Origin: Tamlana sp. 2_MG-2023
Lineage (GTDB): Bacteria; Bacteroidota; Bacteroidia; Flavobacteriales; Flavobacteriaceae
Reading direction: 5' to 3'
Assembly (NCBI RefSeq): GCF_030548465.1
Contig: NZ_JAUOSF010000004.1
Location: forward strand, 62,001-126,000
DNA: 64,000 nucleotides
The translations under genes and the position numbers were made by a program. The notes beneath the pieces are model-generated. The model was given only the letters and a program-made list of their open reading frames with translations. It made no database searches and was not told the DNA's origin. Shown piece after piece: positions 36,215-44,812 of the stretch (position 1 is the stretch's first letter; each line of letters opens with the position of its first letter).

Positions 36215-36781
36215 TTGGAAGACTCTATTGAACTGCATTTTGAACGAGACACCGATTGGTACGACTGGCTTCTTAAAAATCACACTAAAGAAAAAAGTGT
36301 TTATTTAATCTTTTATAAGCTTGAAACAAACATGCCAACCATGCGTTGGGAAGAGGCCGTTAAAGTCGCTTTATGCTTTGGCTGGATAGACTCTAAAGTA
36401 CAAAGTTTAGGTGAAGGCAAACGCCGACAATATTACTCTCCTAGAAAAGCGAACAGTAACTGGAGCGCAGTTAACAAAAAATATGTAGCAGAATTAATCG
36501 CTAAAAATTTAATGCAAGACGCTGGATTCAAAAGCATTGAAACTGCAAAGCAAACGGGAACATGGACTGCTATGGATGCCATTGAAAAAGGCATCATTCC
36601 AGATGCTTTACAACAGGCGTTTGATGAAAACTCAATAGCTTTCGCAAACTTTAATAACTTCTCTAAAAGCTATAGAAAATCATACCTCGCGTATTTAAAT
36701 AGTGCCAAACGCGAAGTCACGCAATCAAAAAGAATTGAAGAAATTATTGCACTCTGTGAAGCAAATAAAAAGATGAGATAA
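36215..36781 (+). CDS. YdeI/OmpD-associated family protein
   Basis: 188 residues, starting at TTG 3 bases after the M1 stop codon. The family signature is visible: KSVYLIFYKLE, MRWEEAVKVALCFGWIDSKV, then RQYYSPRKANSNWSAVNKKYV, and a C-terminal helical part (FSKSYRKSYLAYLNSAKR). It is cytoplasmic. Members are annotated 'YdeI/OmpD-associated' or 'bacteriocin-protection', but no biochemical activity is established that I can state with confidence. The link with the peptidases upstream may be only transcriptional. Confidence 0.85.
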   Translation: MEDSIELHFERDTDWYDWLLKNHTKEKSVYLIFYKLETNMPTMRWEEAVKVALCFGWIDSKVQSLGEGKRRQYYSPRKANSNWSAVNKKYVAELIAKNLMQDAGFKSIETAKQTGTWTAMDAIEKGIIPDALQQAFDENSIAFANFNNFSKSYRKSYLAYLNSAKREVTQSKRIEEIIALCEANKKMR

Positions 36782-36854
36782 TATCTAAGATCACCATAGT
36801 AAATTTTTAAGGTTTCAAGGCTAAACGTCACTTTAAATTCCGCAAAACAAGGCA

Positions 36855-36884
36855 TAAAAAAACCCAAGATCTTCACCTTGGGTT
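36855..36884 (-). terminator. Terminator of the DUF4293 gene
   Basis: On the minus strand AACCCAAG and CTTGGGTT form a stem (loop 8) followed by TTTTTTTATG. Confidence 0.8.
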
Positions 36885-36913
36885 CACGCACTAATACTAC
36901 TAAGATGTTAGGT

Positions 36914-37324
36914 TTAACGTAATCGATCTACAGATTTTACGAGATCTTCATCCTTCTTGATGGCCTTATTGGCTAAAGCCAAAAACACGATAGAAACAAT
37001 AGGGAGAAGCATCCCAATACCTTTCTCAGAAACCGCCGTTTCTCCAGATACATTTAGAGATAAATACACAAAAAATCCTAATAAAATAAAGTTTAATATG
37101 ATGTTAAGTCGTCCCAACATAAATTGTGACTTCCTATTTTTGTAACGTAAAATAGATACAATAGAAAACAAAGCAGAAGTTAAAAATGCGATATACTCAT
37201 AAGTCGTATCGCTAGCGTAAACTTTTACACCCTCTGGAGTTGTCCATAATTCAAACGCAAAAATTAAGCCACCTGAAACTAATGCAGCTAAAATAAGATA
37301 AATGGTTTGAATACGTTGTATCAT
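36914..37324 (-). CDS. DUF4293 four-helix membrane protein
   Basis: 136 residues with four hydrophobic segments: IYLILAALVSGGLIFAF, YIAFLTSALFSIVSIL, NIILNFILLGFFVYLSL and GMLLPIVSIVFLALANKAI. The opening MIQRIQTIYL is typical of the DUF4293 family, which is confined to Bacteroidota and has no known function. It is divergent from rho, a common neighbourhood in flavobacteria as far as I recall. The gene has its own terminator. Confidence 0.88.
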   Translation of the reverse strand: MIQRIQTIYLILAALVSGGLIFAFELWTTPEGVKVYASDTTYEYIAFLTSALFSIVSILRYKNRKSQFMLGRLNIILNFILLGFFVYLSLNVSGETAVSEKGIGMLLPIVSIVFLALANKAIKKDEDLVKSVDRLR

Positions 37325-37508
37325 ATGTTTTTATAAAACTAGATCGCAAAAATAAAAGAATTAATGCAAAAAAATAAAATAAAGTTGTATAATTGCAGTA
37401 ATAATTCTCAACAGTCGCAAATACAAGCGATTAAATCTTCAGAATAAACTCATATTTTTCAGAATTACTCAAGTTAGTGTTCAAATCAACATATTCAATT
37501 AAACATCA

Positions 37509-39194
37509 ATGTTTGAAATTTCACAATTAAAAGAAAAAAAACTCGCTGATTTACAGGAGATTGCAAAAAAACTGAACGTTCCTAAGTTTCGTTCATTAAA
37601 AAAACTAGATTTAGTATATCAAATACTAGATCAGCAAGCAGCAGATCCTAAAGCAGTTAAAGCTGCAGTAGCACCTTCAGAATCAATTGAACCGGCTAAA
37701 GCAACAGAAGAAAAAGAAACAAAAGCAGCAGCCAAACCTGCAGCAAGAAAACCTAGACAGCGCGTACAAAAGCCTGCTAGAAATACAACTCCAAAAACAG
37801 AAGATCAAACTGTTAATGCACCAGCTAAAGCTGAAGCTCCAAAAACAGAAACGTCTCAAGTAGAAGCTCCTAAAAAAGTACAAAACAAAAAAGAAGCTCC
37901 TAAAAAGGATAACGCTCCAAAACCAAAAACTCAAAACGACGGTCCGAAAAAACCGAACCCTAGACCACAAAACAACCAGAACAATCAAAATAAAAATCAG
38001 CAACGCAACCAAAAAAATGGCAATGTTGATAAAGGCAATAAAGATAACAGAAACCGTTACCGTGAGCCAGATTACGAATTTGATGCCATTATTGAAAGTG
38101 AAGGGGTTTTAGACATCATGCAGGATGGTTATGGTTTTTTACGTTCTTCTGATTATAACTATTTATCATCACCAGATGATATTTATGTATCTCAATCTCA
38201 AATTAGATTATTTGGTTTAAAAACTGGAGATACGGTTTTGGGTCATGTGCGTCCGCCAAAAGAAGGTGAAAAATATTTCCCATTAATCAAAGTAAGTCAA
38301 ATTAATGGTCAAAGTCCGAATGTGGTTAGAGACCGTGTTTCTTTTGAACATTTAACACCATTATTTCCTCAAGAGAAATTTAATCTTGCTGAAAAACAAA
38401 GTACCATTTCAACAAGAATTATGGATTTGTTTGCTCCTATTGGTAAAGGGCAACGTGGTATGATTGTATCGCAACCTAAAACTGGTAAAACCATGCTTCT
38501 AAAGGATGTCGCTAATGCAATTGCTGCAAATCACCCTGAGGTTTACCAAATGATTTTACTTATTGATGAACGTCCTGAAGAGGTAACAGACATGCAACGT
38601 AATGTTCGCGGTGAAGTAATTGCTTCTACGTTTGACAAGGAAGCGCATGAACACGTAAAAATTGCAAACATTGTACTTGAAAAAGCAAAACGTTTAGTAG
38701 AATGTGGTCATGATGTGGTTATTTTATTAGATTCTATCACACGTTTAGCACGCGCATACAACACGGTACAACCTGCCTCTGGAAAAATATTAAGTGGTGG
38801 TGTTGACGCCAACGCCTTACATAAGCCAAAACGTTTCTTTGGTGCAGCACGTAATATTGAGAATGGTGGTTCATTAACCATTATTGCAACTGCGCTTACA
38901 GAAACAGGTTCTAAAATGGACGAGGTGATTTTTGAAGAGTTTAAAGGAACTGGTAACATGGAACTTCAACTAGATAGAAAAATTTCTAACCGTAGAATTT
39001 TCCCTGCTATCGACTTAACATCTTCAAGTACACGTCGTGATGATATTTTATTAGATGATACGACCGTACAACGTATGTGGGTAATGCGTAAATACCTTGC
39101 GGATATGAACCCTGTAGAAGCGATGGAGTTTATTAACGAACGTTTTAAACAAACAAAAAACAATGAAGAGTTTTTAATTTCTATGAACGGATAG
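37509..39194 (+). CDS. rho: Transcription termination factor Rho with long disordered insert
   Basis: 561 residues against about 420 in E. coli. An N-terminal Rho_N helix part ([19 protein letters not shown]) is followed by an insert (about residues 48-190) made almost only of K, A, P, E, N and Q. Then come the RNA-binding cold-shock-like domain ([18 protein letters not shown] region), Walker A ([14 protein letters not shown]), Walker B ([17 protein letters not shown]) and the Q/R-loop region ([20 protein letters not shown]). The hexamer ends transcription at untranslated RNA. Such an insert is known from Bacteroidota Rho proteins. A strong terminator follows. Confidence 0.95.
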   Translation: MFEISQLKEKKLADLQEIAKKLNVPKFRSLKKLDLVYQILDQQAADPKAVKAAVAPSESIEPAKATEEKETKAAAKPAARKPRQRVQKPARNTTPKTEDQTVNAPAKAEAPKTETSQVEAPKKVQNKKEAPKKDNAPKPKTQNDGPKKPNPRPQNNQNNQNKNQQRNQKNGNVDKGNKDNRNRYREPDYEFDAIIESEGVLDIMQDGYGFLRSSDYNYLSSPDDIYVSQSQIRLFGLKTGDTVLGHVRPPKEGEKYFPLIKVSQINGQSPNVVRDRVSFEHLTPLFPQEKFNLAEKQSTISTRIMDLFAPIGKGQRGMIVSQPKTGKTMLLKDVANAIAANHPEVYQMILLIDERPEEVTDMQRNVRGEVIASTFDKEAHEHVKIANIVLEKAKRLVECGHDVVILLDSITRLARAYNTVQPASGKILSGGVDANALHKPKRFFGAARNIENGGSLTIIATALTETGSKMDEVIFEEFKGTGNMELQLDRKISNRRIFPAIDLTSSSTRRDDILLDDTTVQRMWVMRKYLADMNPVEAMEFINERFKQTKNNEEFLISMNG

Positions 39195-39218
39195 AACTCA
39201 TCAGCATAAATTTTAATC

Positions 39219-39250
39219 AAGCCTTAACAAAAAATGTTAAGGCTTTTTTT
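39219..39250 (+). terminator. Rho-independent terminator of rho
   Basis: A perfect 11-bp stem (AAGCCTTAACA/TGTTAAGGCTT), 5-base loop, then T's. Confidence 0.9.
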
Positions 39251-39355
39251 ATGTTTAACTTAAAAGTTATCTTTATTCGAGCTTAAAAAATATAAAACCC
39301 CTGTATCGATCGATTAAGCCTTGTAGCTTCCTATATCCTATTTATAACTTGCTTT

Positions 39356-40111
39356 ATGAAACTAAACCCGAGTGTATTTGAACAAACCTATCCCATTAGA
39401 AGTGTCAATATCAATTCGAACAAAAAACTTGGTTTATACGGACTTCTAGGATTACTACAAGACATAACCTCCGAACATGCTTACGACCTTAATTTCGGCT
39501 ATGAAAACATGATTAAGCGCGGTTTTATATGGGTTTTAATTCGACAAAATTTAAAAATGAAAGCTTGGCCGAATTGGCATGATACCCTAACTATTAAAAC
39601 ATGGACGCTTCCTGTTGACGGTTTTTACGGTACAAGGGAATTTGAAATATTTCTCAAAGACGAGAAAATAGGCGCCTGTTCTACCATATGGATGATTTTA
39701 GATAGCGTAACACGCAGACCAAAAAAAATAACAGATATCGAAACATCCTTTTCTCCACGTTCTGATTATCAGCTTGATTTTAAAGCCAACAAAATTGTAA
39801 CTCCAGGCGGTTTAGAATTGAACCAAAATATCCAAGTTAAAAACAGTGATTTAGATATGCATAACCATGTTAATAATATCAAATATTCACAATGGGCATT
39901 GGATGCTATTCCGTTTGAATATCATAAAAAATATAGTATTACTGAATTTGAAATTAATTTTTTACATGAAACATTACTAGGCGATGACATTGCTTTATAT
40001 AGTAGTACAGACCTGAATACTAAAAATGAAGTTTTCTTCTCTGGAAAAAATCTTAAAACATCTCAAGAAGCCTTTAAAATAAAAATGAAAATTCAAGAAG
40101 GGCTTTTGTAA
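39356..40111 (+). CDS. Acyl-ACP thioesterase (Fat-like)
   Basis: 251 residues, a tandem hot-dog fold. The N-terminal half (RGFIWVLIRQNLKMKAWPNW, KTWTLPVDGFYGTREFEI) and the second half with NSDLDMHNHVNNIKYSQWALDA match plant-like FatA/FatB and bacterial acyl-ACP thioesterases; the NxHVNN stretch holds the catalytic Asn/His. By family it releases fatty acids from acyl carrier protein. It is followed by an esterase gene 24 bases downstream. Chain-length preference cannot be read from the sequence. Confidence 0.88.
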   Translation: MKLNPSVFEQTYPIRSVNINSNKKLGLYGLLGLLQDITSEHAYDLNFGYENMIKRGFIWVLIRQNLKMKAWPNWHDTLTIKTWTLPVDGFYGTREFEIFLKDEKIGACSTIWMILDSVTRRPKKITDIETSFSPRSDYQLDFKANKIVTPGGLELNQNIQVKNSDLDMHNHVNNIKYSQWALDAIPFEYHKKYSITEFEINFLHETLLGDDIALYSSTDLNTKNEVFFSGKNLKTSQEAFKIKMKIQEGLL

Positions 40112-40135
40112 TTTGAAAACATAAAAAAACGTAGC

Positions 40136-40831
40136 ATGATGAAAATTAAATCTGTTTTAATTTTATTAAGTATATTAAGTAGTTCACTCTTATTTGCTCA
40201 ATTGACTGAGCATAAATCAAACATAGTTAACAATACTGAAATTCAGTATTTCCTGTATACGCCAATCCAAAAACAAGAACTTTACCCCTTAGTTGTTTTT
40301 TTACATGGTGGTGCGCAAAGCGATACAGATCTAAATATCGCTAAAGCCCACGGCATACCTAAACGTATTGCTGAAGGTAAAGATTTTCCCTTTTATGTAT
40401 TTGCTCCTCTAAATCCAAATAAAAATGGCCTATGGGATGATCGCGCTATTCATAAGAAGGTTACAAAATTGGTAGATTCGTTACCAATAGATAAAAAACG
40501 AATCTATTTAGCAGGGCTTAGTCGCGGTGGTGATGGTATTTGGCGTATGGCTGTAAACAATCCTAATACCTATGCAGCTATGATTTCAGTTTGTGCGGCA
40601 GATATTCCAATGGTTTATATAAAATGGGCTAAAAACCTTCCGGTTTGGTTTTTTCATGGTGAAAAGGATGCTGTGGTTTCTGTAGAACAAACCAAAGAAG
40701 CCTATAAAACTCTAAAAAAGCTAAACCCAAAGACTAAACTTACTATCTATCCCGATGCCGCGCACGATAGTTGGACAGAGACCTATAACAATGAAGCGGT
40801 TTACTCTTGGCTACTAGAGCAACATTTATAG
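40136..40831 (+). CDS. Secreted alpha/beta-hydrolase (phospholipase/carboxylesterase-like)
   Basis: 231 residues. The signal peptide (VLILLSILSSSLLFAQ) indicates export. The oxyanion part is VVFLHGGAQSD, the nucleophile elbow GLSRGG (Ser in GxSxG), and the acid and histidine appear in GEKDAVVSV and YPDAAHDSW. The overall match is to the predicted peptidase/dienelactone-hydrolase or phospholipase-carboxylesterase family. The substrate is unknown. It follows the thioesterase by 24 bases and is closed by a terminator at 40866-40896. Confidence 0.85.
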   Translation: MMKIKSVLILLSILSSSLLFAQLTEHKSNIVNNTEIQYFLYTPIQKQELYPLVVFLHGGAQSDTDLNIAKAHGIPKRIAEGKDFPFYVFAPLNPNKNGLWDDRAIHKKVTKLVDSLPIDKKRIYLAGLSRGGDGIWRMAVNNPNTYAAMISVCAADIPMVYIKWAKNLPVWFFHGEKDAVVSVEQTKEAYKTLKKLNPKTKLTIYPDAAHDSWTETYNNEAVYSWLLEQHL

Positions 40832-40865
40832 ATATCGCGTTTACAGTAGTGAATAATTCTAATAG

Positions 40866-40896
40866 AAAAGCCCCAACATCACATGTCGGGGCTTTT
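40866..40896. terminator. Bidirectional terminator after the hydrolase
   Basis: Stem AAAAGCCCC...GGGGCTTTT with inner ACAT/ATGT pairing; both flanks are A/T-rich, so it can serve the converging gene as well. Confidence 0.8.
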
Positions 40897-40925
40897 AATA
40901 TTTTATAAAACGATAAAATTTTAAA

Positions 40926-41306
40926 TTAATAAGCTAATAAAAGTTCCTTATATGCTTTTAAATCGGCAATATTCGTTTTGTTTTTAAGGTTTCTAGTTAA
41001 AGAAATAACGTATTTGAGACTTTCAACCGGATCAACCTCTACAGCTTCTTCTGTTTCAACAGCTTCTTCTCCTTCTTCTGTAAACAACTCATCATCATCT
41101 TCAGGCATTGGAATAAGGAACGTTTCATTTTCTTCAATATGCTCGTAAGTATATCTAAGAACCTTTACCACTAGTGGAGCTTGCTCTTCTATCGCGTATG
41201 TTCTTAATTCTTTAATATCGTTTATTAACGCATCGGTATTGATTCCTGTATTATCAAGATCTTCAAGAATCTTATCAATTAATTTGATTGCTTTTGTATT
41301 TTCCAA
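40926..41306 (-). CDS. Conserved acidic hypothetical protein
   Basis: 126 residues, cytoplasmic and helical, with a strongly acidic central stretch (PEDDDELFTEEGEEAVETEE, about residues 69-88). I recognise no domain. The helices on either side (IKLIDKILEDLDN and LKYVISLTRNLKNKTNIADLKAYKELL) suggest a coiled or four-helix arrangement. It lies between the hydrolase and the rpsT terminator on the minus strand and is probably monocistronic. Likely a group-specific protein of flavobacteria; function unknown. Confidence 0.75.
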   Translation of the reverse strand: MENTKAIKLIDKILEDLDNTGINTDALINDIKELRTYAIEEQAPLVVKVLRYTYEHIEENETFLIPMPEDDDELFTEEGEEAVETEEAVEVDPVESLKYVISLTRNLKNKTNIADLKAYKELLLAY

Positions 41307-41436
41307 AGAGGTAATATTATGTGAGTTATTAACTTTTTACAGTTGCAAATTTATAGTATTAAAACAAAACATACTTACTTTTATATGCTTTTTTTACAAC
41401 GACATGAGCATGAAATTATCTTAAACTATAAGGCAT

Positions 41437-41468
41437 AAAAAAAGCTTCTCATTTCTGAGAAGCTTTTT
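41437..41468. terminator. Terminator of rpsT
   Basis: A 13-bp stem (AAAAAGCTTCTCA/TGAGAAGCTTTTT) with loop TTTC and A/T runs on both sides. Confidence 0.88.
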
Positions 41469-41501
41469 AAATATTTTAAAATCTTAAGTCGAAGTTACTT
41501 A

Positions 41502-41753
41502 TTAAAGTGCTGCAACGTGTTTTGCTAAACCAGATTTAAGGTTAGCAGCTTTGTTAGCATGAATAACATTTTTCTTAGCTAATTTGTCTAACATAGAAAC
41601 TACAGAAGGATATAAAGCCTCAGCTTCTTTCTTATCTGTTAACTCACGTAATTTTTTAATTGCATTACGAGTAGTTTTGTGTTTATACTTGTTAGTTAAA
41701 CGCTTAGCTTCGTTGCTTCTTATTCTTTTTAATGCTGACTTATGATTTGCCAT
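41502..41753 (-). CDS. rpsT: 30S ribosomal protein S20
   Basis: 83 residues, basic and helical. [21 protein letters not shown] is the well-known S20 start, and [51 protein letters not shown]-type sequence continues to the end. It binds 16S rRNA early in small-subunit assembly. It lies 25 bases after the tRNA-Glu gene on the same strand, so both are probably read from the tandem promoters at 41871-41900 and 41967-41996. Confidence 0.96.
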   Translation of the reverse strand: MANHKSALKRIRSNEAKRLTNKYKHKTTRNAIKKLRELTDKKEAEALYPSVVSMLDKLAKKNVIHANKAANLKSGLAKHVAAL

Positions 41754-41778
41754 TTTTTTTCTTCTTATTAAAATATTG

Positions 41779-41850
41779 TAGCCCGTAGGGGAATCGAACC
41801 CCTCTTACCAGGATGAAAACCTGGCGTCCTAGCCGATAGACGAACGGGCC
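41779..41850 (-). tRNA. tRNA-Glu (anticodon TTC)
   Basis: 72 bases on the minus strand. The acceptor stem is GGCCCGT with ACGGGCT (first pair G-U), the anticodon stem-loop is CCAGG-TTTTCAT-CCTGG with anticodon TTC, and the T arm is AGGGG-TTCGATT-CCCCT. CCA is not encoded. It precedes rpsT. Confidence 0.95.
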
Positions 41851-41870
41851 ATTTGTTTTTTTTGAGAGTG

Positions 41871-41900
41871 CAAAGATAAATTTAATTTACAAATCTGCAA
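41871..41900 (-). promoter_or_regulatory. Promoter P2 of tRNA-Glu/rpsT
   Basis: On the minus strand TTG (41898-41900), 19 bases, TATCTTTG (41871-41878): a perfect Bacteroidota promoter, about 20 bases before the tRNA. Confidence 0.75.
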
Positions 41901-41966
41901 CTTAAATTTTAATTATTTTCTCACTCTATCTTTTCAAATAACTTGCAATGTTTTCCATTGCGGGTG

Positions 41967-41996
41967 CAAATTTACAACTTATTTTCACTTTTACAA
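41967..41996 (-). promoter_or_regulatory. Upstream promoter P1 between proS and tRNA-Glu
   Basis: On the minus strand TTG (41994-41996), 19 bases, TAAATTTG (41967-41974), again a perfect match. RNA from it would start with a hairpin (GCAATG/CATTGC, 41945-41961) about 110 bases before the tRNA. Confidence 0.6.
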
Positions 41997-42050
41997 GCGC
42001 TAAATAACTTTTTTTTAAAAAAAATTACTCAGCACTTGTTTTAGTATTGA

Positions 42051-43529
42051 TTAATAAGCTTTTGCGAACAGCACACGGCGTTCAGAAGGTCTCCCTGAAT
42101 ACACACAAACTCCTGCTTCTACCTTCCCTTCTAATGGTACACACCTAATTGTAGCCTTTGTAATTTCTTTAATTTTATCTTCAGTTTCTGTTGTACCATC
42201 CCAGTGCGCCGAAATAAAACCTGTTTTGGTTTCTAAAACTTCCTTAAAAGCATCAAACGAATCAACCTCTGTAATATGACTGTCTCTAAAATCTAAAGCT
42301 TTATTAAATAAGGTATCTTGTATCTCTTTTAATAACCTTTCTATGGTTTCAGTTAAATCATTTAAGTTAACCACTTCTTTGCTTAACGTATCACGACGTG
42401 CAAGCTCTACAGTTCCATTAGCTAAATCTTTTGGCCCAATAGCAATTCGTAATGGCACCCCTTGCAATTCATGCTGAGCAAACTTAGCTCCTGGCCTATG
42501 CGTATCGCGGTTGTCAAATTTAACCGTAATGTGCTTCGCTCTTAAATCGGTTAAAATACTATTTGCAACTTCCGTAATATTGTTTAAATCTTCTTCACTC
42601 TTATATATAGGAACAACAACCACTTGGTTTGGCGCTAAACTTGGAGGCAAAACTAATCCGTGATCATCACTATGTGTCATAATCAATGCCCCCATTAAGC
42701 GTGTAGAGACACCCCATGAAGTTGCCCAAACGTGATCTTGTTTGCCTTCCTTATTAGCAAACTTAACATCAAATGCTTTTGCGAAATTCTGACCTAAGAA
42801 ATGTGAAGTTCCTGCCTGTAAAGCTTTCCCGTCTTGCATTAATGCTTCTATACAAAAGGTTTCATCAGCCCCTGCAAAACGTTCACTCTCGGTTTTTAGT
42901 CCTTGTATTACAGGAATAGCCATAAACTTCTCAGCAAACGTAGCATAAACATTATTCATTAATGCGGCTTCGTCTAAAGCTTCCTTTTTAGTAGCATGGG
43001 CAGTATGCCCTTCTTGCCATAAAAACTCTGCCGTTCTTAAAAACAAACGCGTACGCATTTCCCATCGTACTACATTCGCCCATTGATTTATTAATAAAGG
43101 TAAGTCTCTATAAGATTGTACCCAACCTCTAAAGGTGTTCCAAATAATAGCTTCACTTGTTGGTCTTACTACAAGCTCCTCTTCTAACTTCGCTTCAGGA
43201 TCTACACGCAGCTTCCCTGGTTTATCAGGATCGTTCTGTAGCCTATAATGTGTTACAACAGCACATTCTTTTGCAAAACCTTCTGCATTTTTCTCTTCAG
43301 CTTCAAACAAGCTTTTAGGCACAAATAAAGGAAAATAAGCATTTTGATGCCCTGTTTCTTTAAACATACGATCTAATTCTGCTTGCATCTTTTCCCAAAT
43401 AGCATACCCATAAGGTTTAATAACCATACATCCTCTAACAGCTGAATTTTCAGCGAGGTCTGCCTTGACAACCAATTCGTTATACCATTTCGAATAATCT
43501 TCTGCTCTACTAGTAAGTTTTTTGCTCAT
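42051..43529 (-). CDS. proS: Prolyl-tRNA synthetase (short, archaeal/eukaryal type)
   Basis: 492 residues from the ATG at 43529, which begins [20 protein letters not shown]; the frame is open to 43586 but that stretch lies outside the conserved part. It is the ProS type without the editing insert and with a C-terminal zinc-like domain. Motifs: [48 protein letters not shown] (motif 2) and the anticodon-binding part ([13 protein letters not shown]). It charges tRNA-Pro. No strong hairpin terminator follows, though ACAAGTGCT/AGCGCTTGT arms near 42000-42030 could form one. Confidence 0.95.
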   Translation of the reverse strand: MSKKLTSRAEDYSKWYNELVVKADLAENSAVRGCMVIKPYGYAIWEKMQAELDRMFKETGHQNAYFPLFVPKSLFEAEEKNAEGFAKECAVVTHYRLQNDPDKPGKLRVDPEAKLEEELVVRPTSEAIIWNTFRGWVQSYRDLPLLINQWANVVRWEMRTRLFLRTAEFLWQEGHTAHATKKEALDEAALMNNVYATFAEKFMAIPVIQGLKTESERFAGADETFCIEALMQDGKALQAGTSHFLGQNFAKAFDVKFANKEGKQDHVWATSWGVSTRLMGALIMTHSDDHGLVLPPSLAPNQVVVVPIYKSEEDLNNITEVANSILTDLRAKHITVKFDNRDTHRPGAKFAQHELQGVPLRIAIGPKDLANGTVELARRDTLSKEVVNLNDLTETIERLLKEIQDTLFNKALDFRDSHITEVDSFDAFKEVLETKTGFISAHWDGTTETEDKIKEITKATIRCVPLEGKVEAGVCVYSGRPSERRVLFAKAY

Positions 43530-43593
43530 ATCATTTTTTTGGCACAAATGTTGTACCTCTGTTAAATATAAAAAATAGTTCAGCAAAACTAAC

Positions 43594-43601
43594 TATTTTT
43601 G
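43594..43601 (+). promoter_or_regulatory. -7 box upstream of the repeat lipoprotein
   Basis: TATTTTTG, 28 bases before the ATG at 43630. No clear TTG at -33. Confidence 0.45.
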
Positions 43602-43629
43602 TTATGTTCAACAATTAAAATAAACAGAT

Positions 43630-44724
43630 ATGCAATTAATTAAATCCTTACAAAAAAAAGCACCATTAGCGAGCTTACTGGGGTTACTCCTAGTATTCAC
43701 TTCTTGTGGTTCATATGAATATGTTGGCGCAGGAAATGATGGCATTTATGGCGGATCTGTTCCACAAACACAACAACAGCACAATGAAGTATATAATGAT
43801 AACAATTATTACACAAATTACTTCAAAACAAAATCTATAGAGTCTGAAAATTTCAGTGAAGATCCTGCGATTTTTACTGATATTGATTCTTATGAAAATT
43901 CGGCATATGTTGAAAACGATTCCTTAGTAGATGACTATGAAGGCTACGCAGGCTGGGGACAAAACAACAGCAGTGTAACTATTAACTATATTGATAACGG
44001 TTGGAATAACTGGGGCATTGGCTTCAATTACGGTTGGGGTTATGGTGGATGGGGATACCCTTCATACGGATGGGGATACCCAGGTTATGGATGGGGTTAT
44101 CCTGGATATGCTTGGGGATACCCTAGCTATGGATGGGCTTATCCTGGATACGGATGGGGCTATCCTCCATATTACGGAGGAGGTTACTACAATAGATACA
44201 ACCGATATAATTCGTATAGTGCCACGCGAAGAGGAGGTTATTACGGTAGCAATTATGCTAACACCAGAAGAAGTAATTACACCAGAAATAACGTAAATGC
44301 TTCAAATAACACAAGACGTAGTTCCGCAAACACAAACAGAGGAACAACATCTAAATATAACACCACTAGAAGAACGAGCACAACGACTAGAAATTCGCAA
44401 GGAACAACGACTAGACGTAGCTATACAACAAATAGAAATCCGTCTCAAACCGGAGTAACAAGAAGAACTTCAACAGTTACACGAACACCTTCTAATAACT
44501 CAACAAAAAGATCGTCAACATCAACTTCAAGAAGAAGCTCAAGTACGGTTTACAAACAACCTACAAATCGTTCAAGTTCTAGCAGCAGCTACAATACGAA
44601 TAGGTCATCTTCTTCAAGAAACTCTAGCTATACTCCTAGTTCTAGCTCGAGATCTAGCGGATCTTCAACGAGATCATCAGGAGGTAGCAGCAGAAGTTCT
44701 TCCGGAGGAGGAAGAAGACGTTAA
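43630..44724 (+). CDS. Lipoprotein with W/Y/G/P repeats and Arg/Ser-rich tail
   Basis: 364 residues. The signal peptide ends with a lipobox (LLVFTSCGS), so acylation at the Cys is expected. An acidic, Asn-rich part (about 25-115) leads to six tandem 7-residue repeats, GWGYPSY to GWGYPPY (residues 140-181, DNA 44047-44172). The last 150 residues are a low-complexity basic tail of Arg, Ser, Thr, Asn and Tyr. No enzymatic domain is visible. Such composition suggests a disordered, sticky envelope protein; function unknown. It is divergent from proS and closed by a terminator. Confidence 0.85.
   Translation: MQLIKSLQKKAPLASLLGLLLVFTSCGSYEYVGAGNDGIYGGSVPQTQQQHNEVYNDNNYYTNYFKTKSIESENFSEDPAIFTDIDSYENSAYVENDSLVDDYEGYAGWGQNNSSVTINYIDNGWNNWGIGFNYGWGYGGWGYPSYGWGYPGYGWGYPGYAWGYPSYGWAYPGYGWGYPPYYGGGYYNRYNRYNSYSATRRGGYYGSNYANTRRSNYTRNNVNASNNTRRSSANTNRGTTSKYNTTRRTSTTTRNSQGTTTRRSYTTNRNPSQTGVTRRTSTVTRTPSNNSTKRSSTSTSRRSSSTVYKQPTNRSSSSSSYNTNRSSSSRNSSYTPSSSSRSSGSSTRSSGGSSRSSSGGGRRR
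44047..44172 (+). repeat. Six in-frame 21-bp tandem repeats
   Basis: Units of seven codons, consensus GWGYPGY, at 44047, 44068, 44089, 44110, 44131 and 44152. DNA copies vary mainly at third positions, so the peptide is kept. Confidence 0.85.
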
Positions 44725-44741
44725 TATTAAAAATAAAATCT

Positions 44742-44784
44742 AACCAAATAAATTGAATATCATCTCAATTTGTTTGGTTATTTA
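44742..44784 (+). terminator. Terminator after the repeat lipoprotein
   Basis: A 15-bp stem AACCAAATAAATTGA/TCAATTTGTTTGGTT (one G-U pair), loop 8, then TATTTAATT. Confidence 0.65.
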
Positions 44785-44812
44785 ATTCCCTAAAACGATT
44801 AAAAAGTTATAC

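Noticed and set aside
37683-38012. 109-aa minus-strand frame rich in Phe, Cys, Ser and Arg
   Set aside because: It is the antisense of the low-complexity Rho insert; biased codons keep the opposite strand open.
44047-44172. Tandem 21-bp repeats as a possible CRISPR-like array
   Set aside because: Units are contiguous without spacers and in frame with a lipoprotein gene.
43991-44296. 101-aa plus-strand frame inside the repeat lipoprotein
   Set aside because: The tandem repeats keep a second frame open; the lipoprotein frame has the signal peptide and selected third positions.
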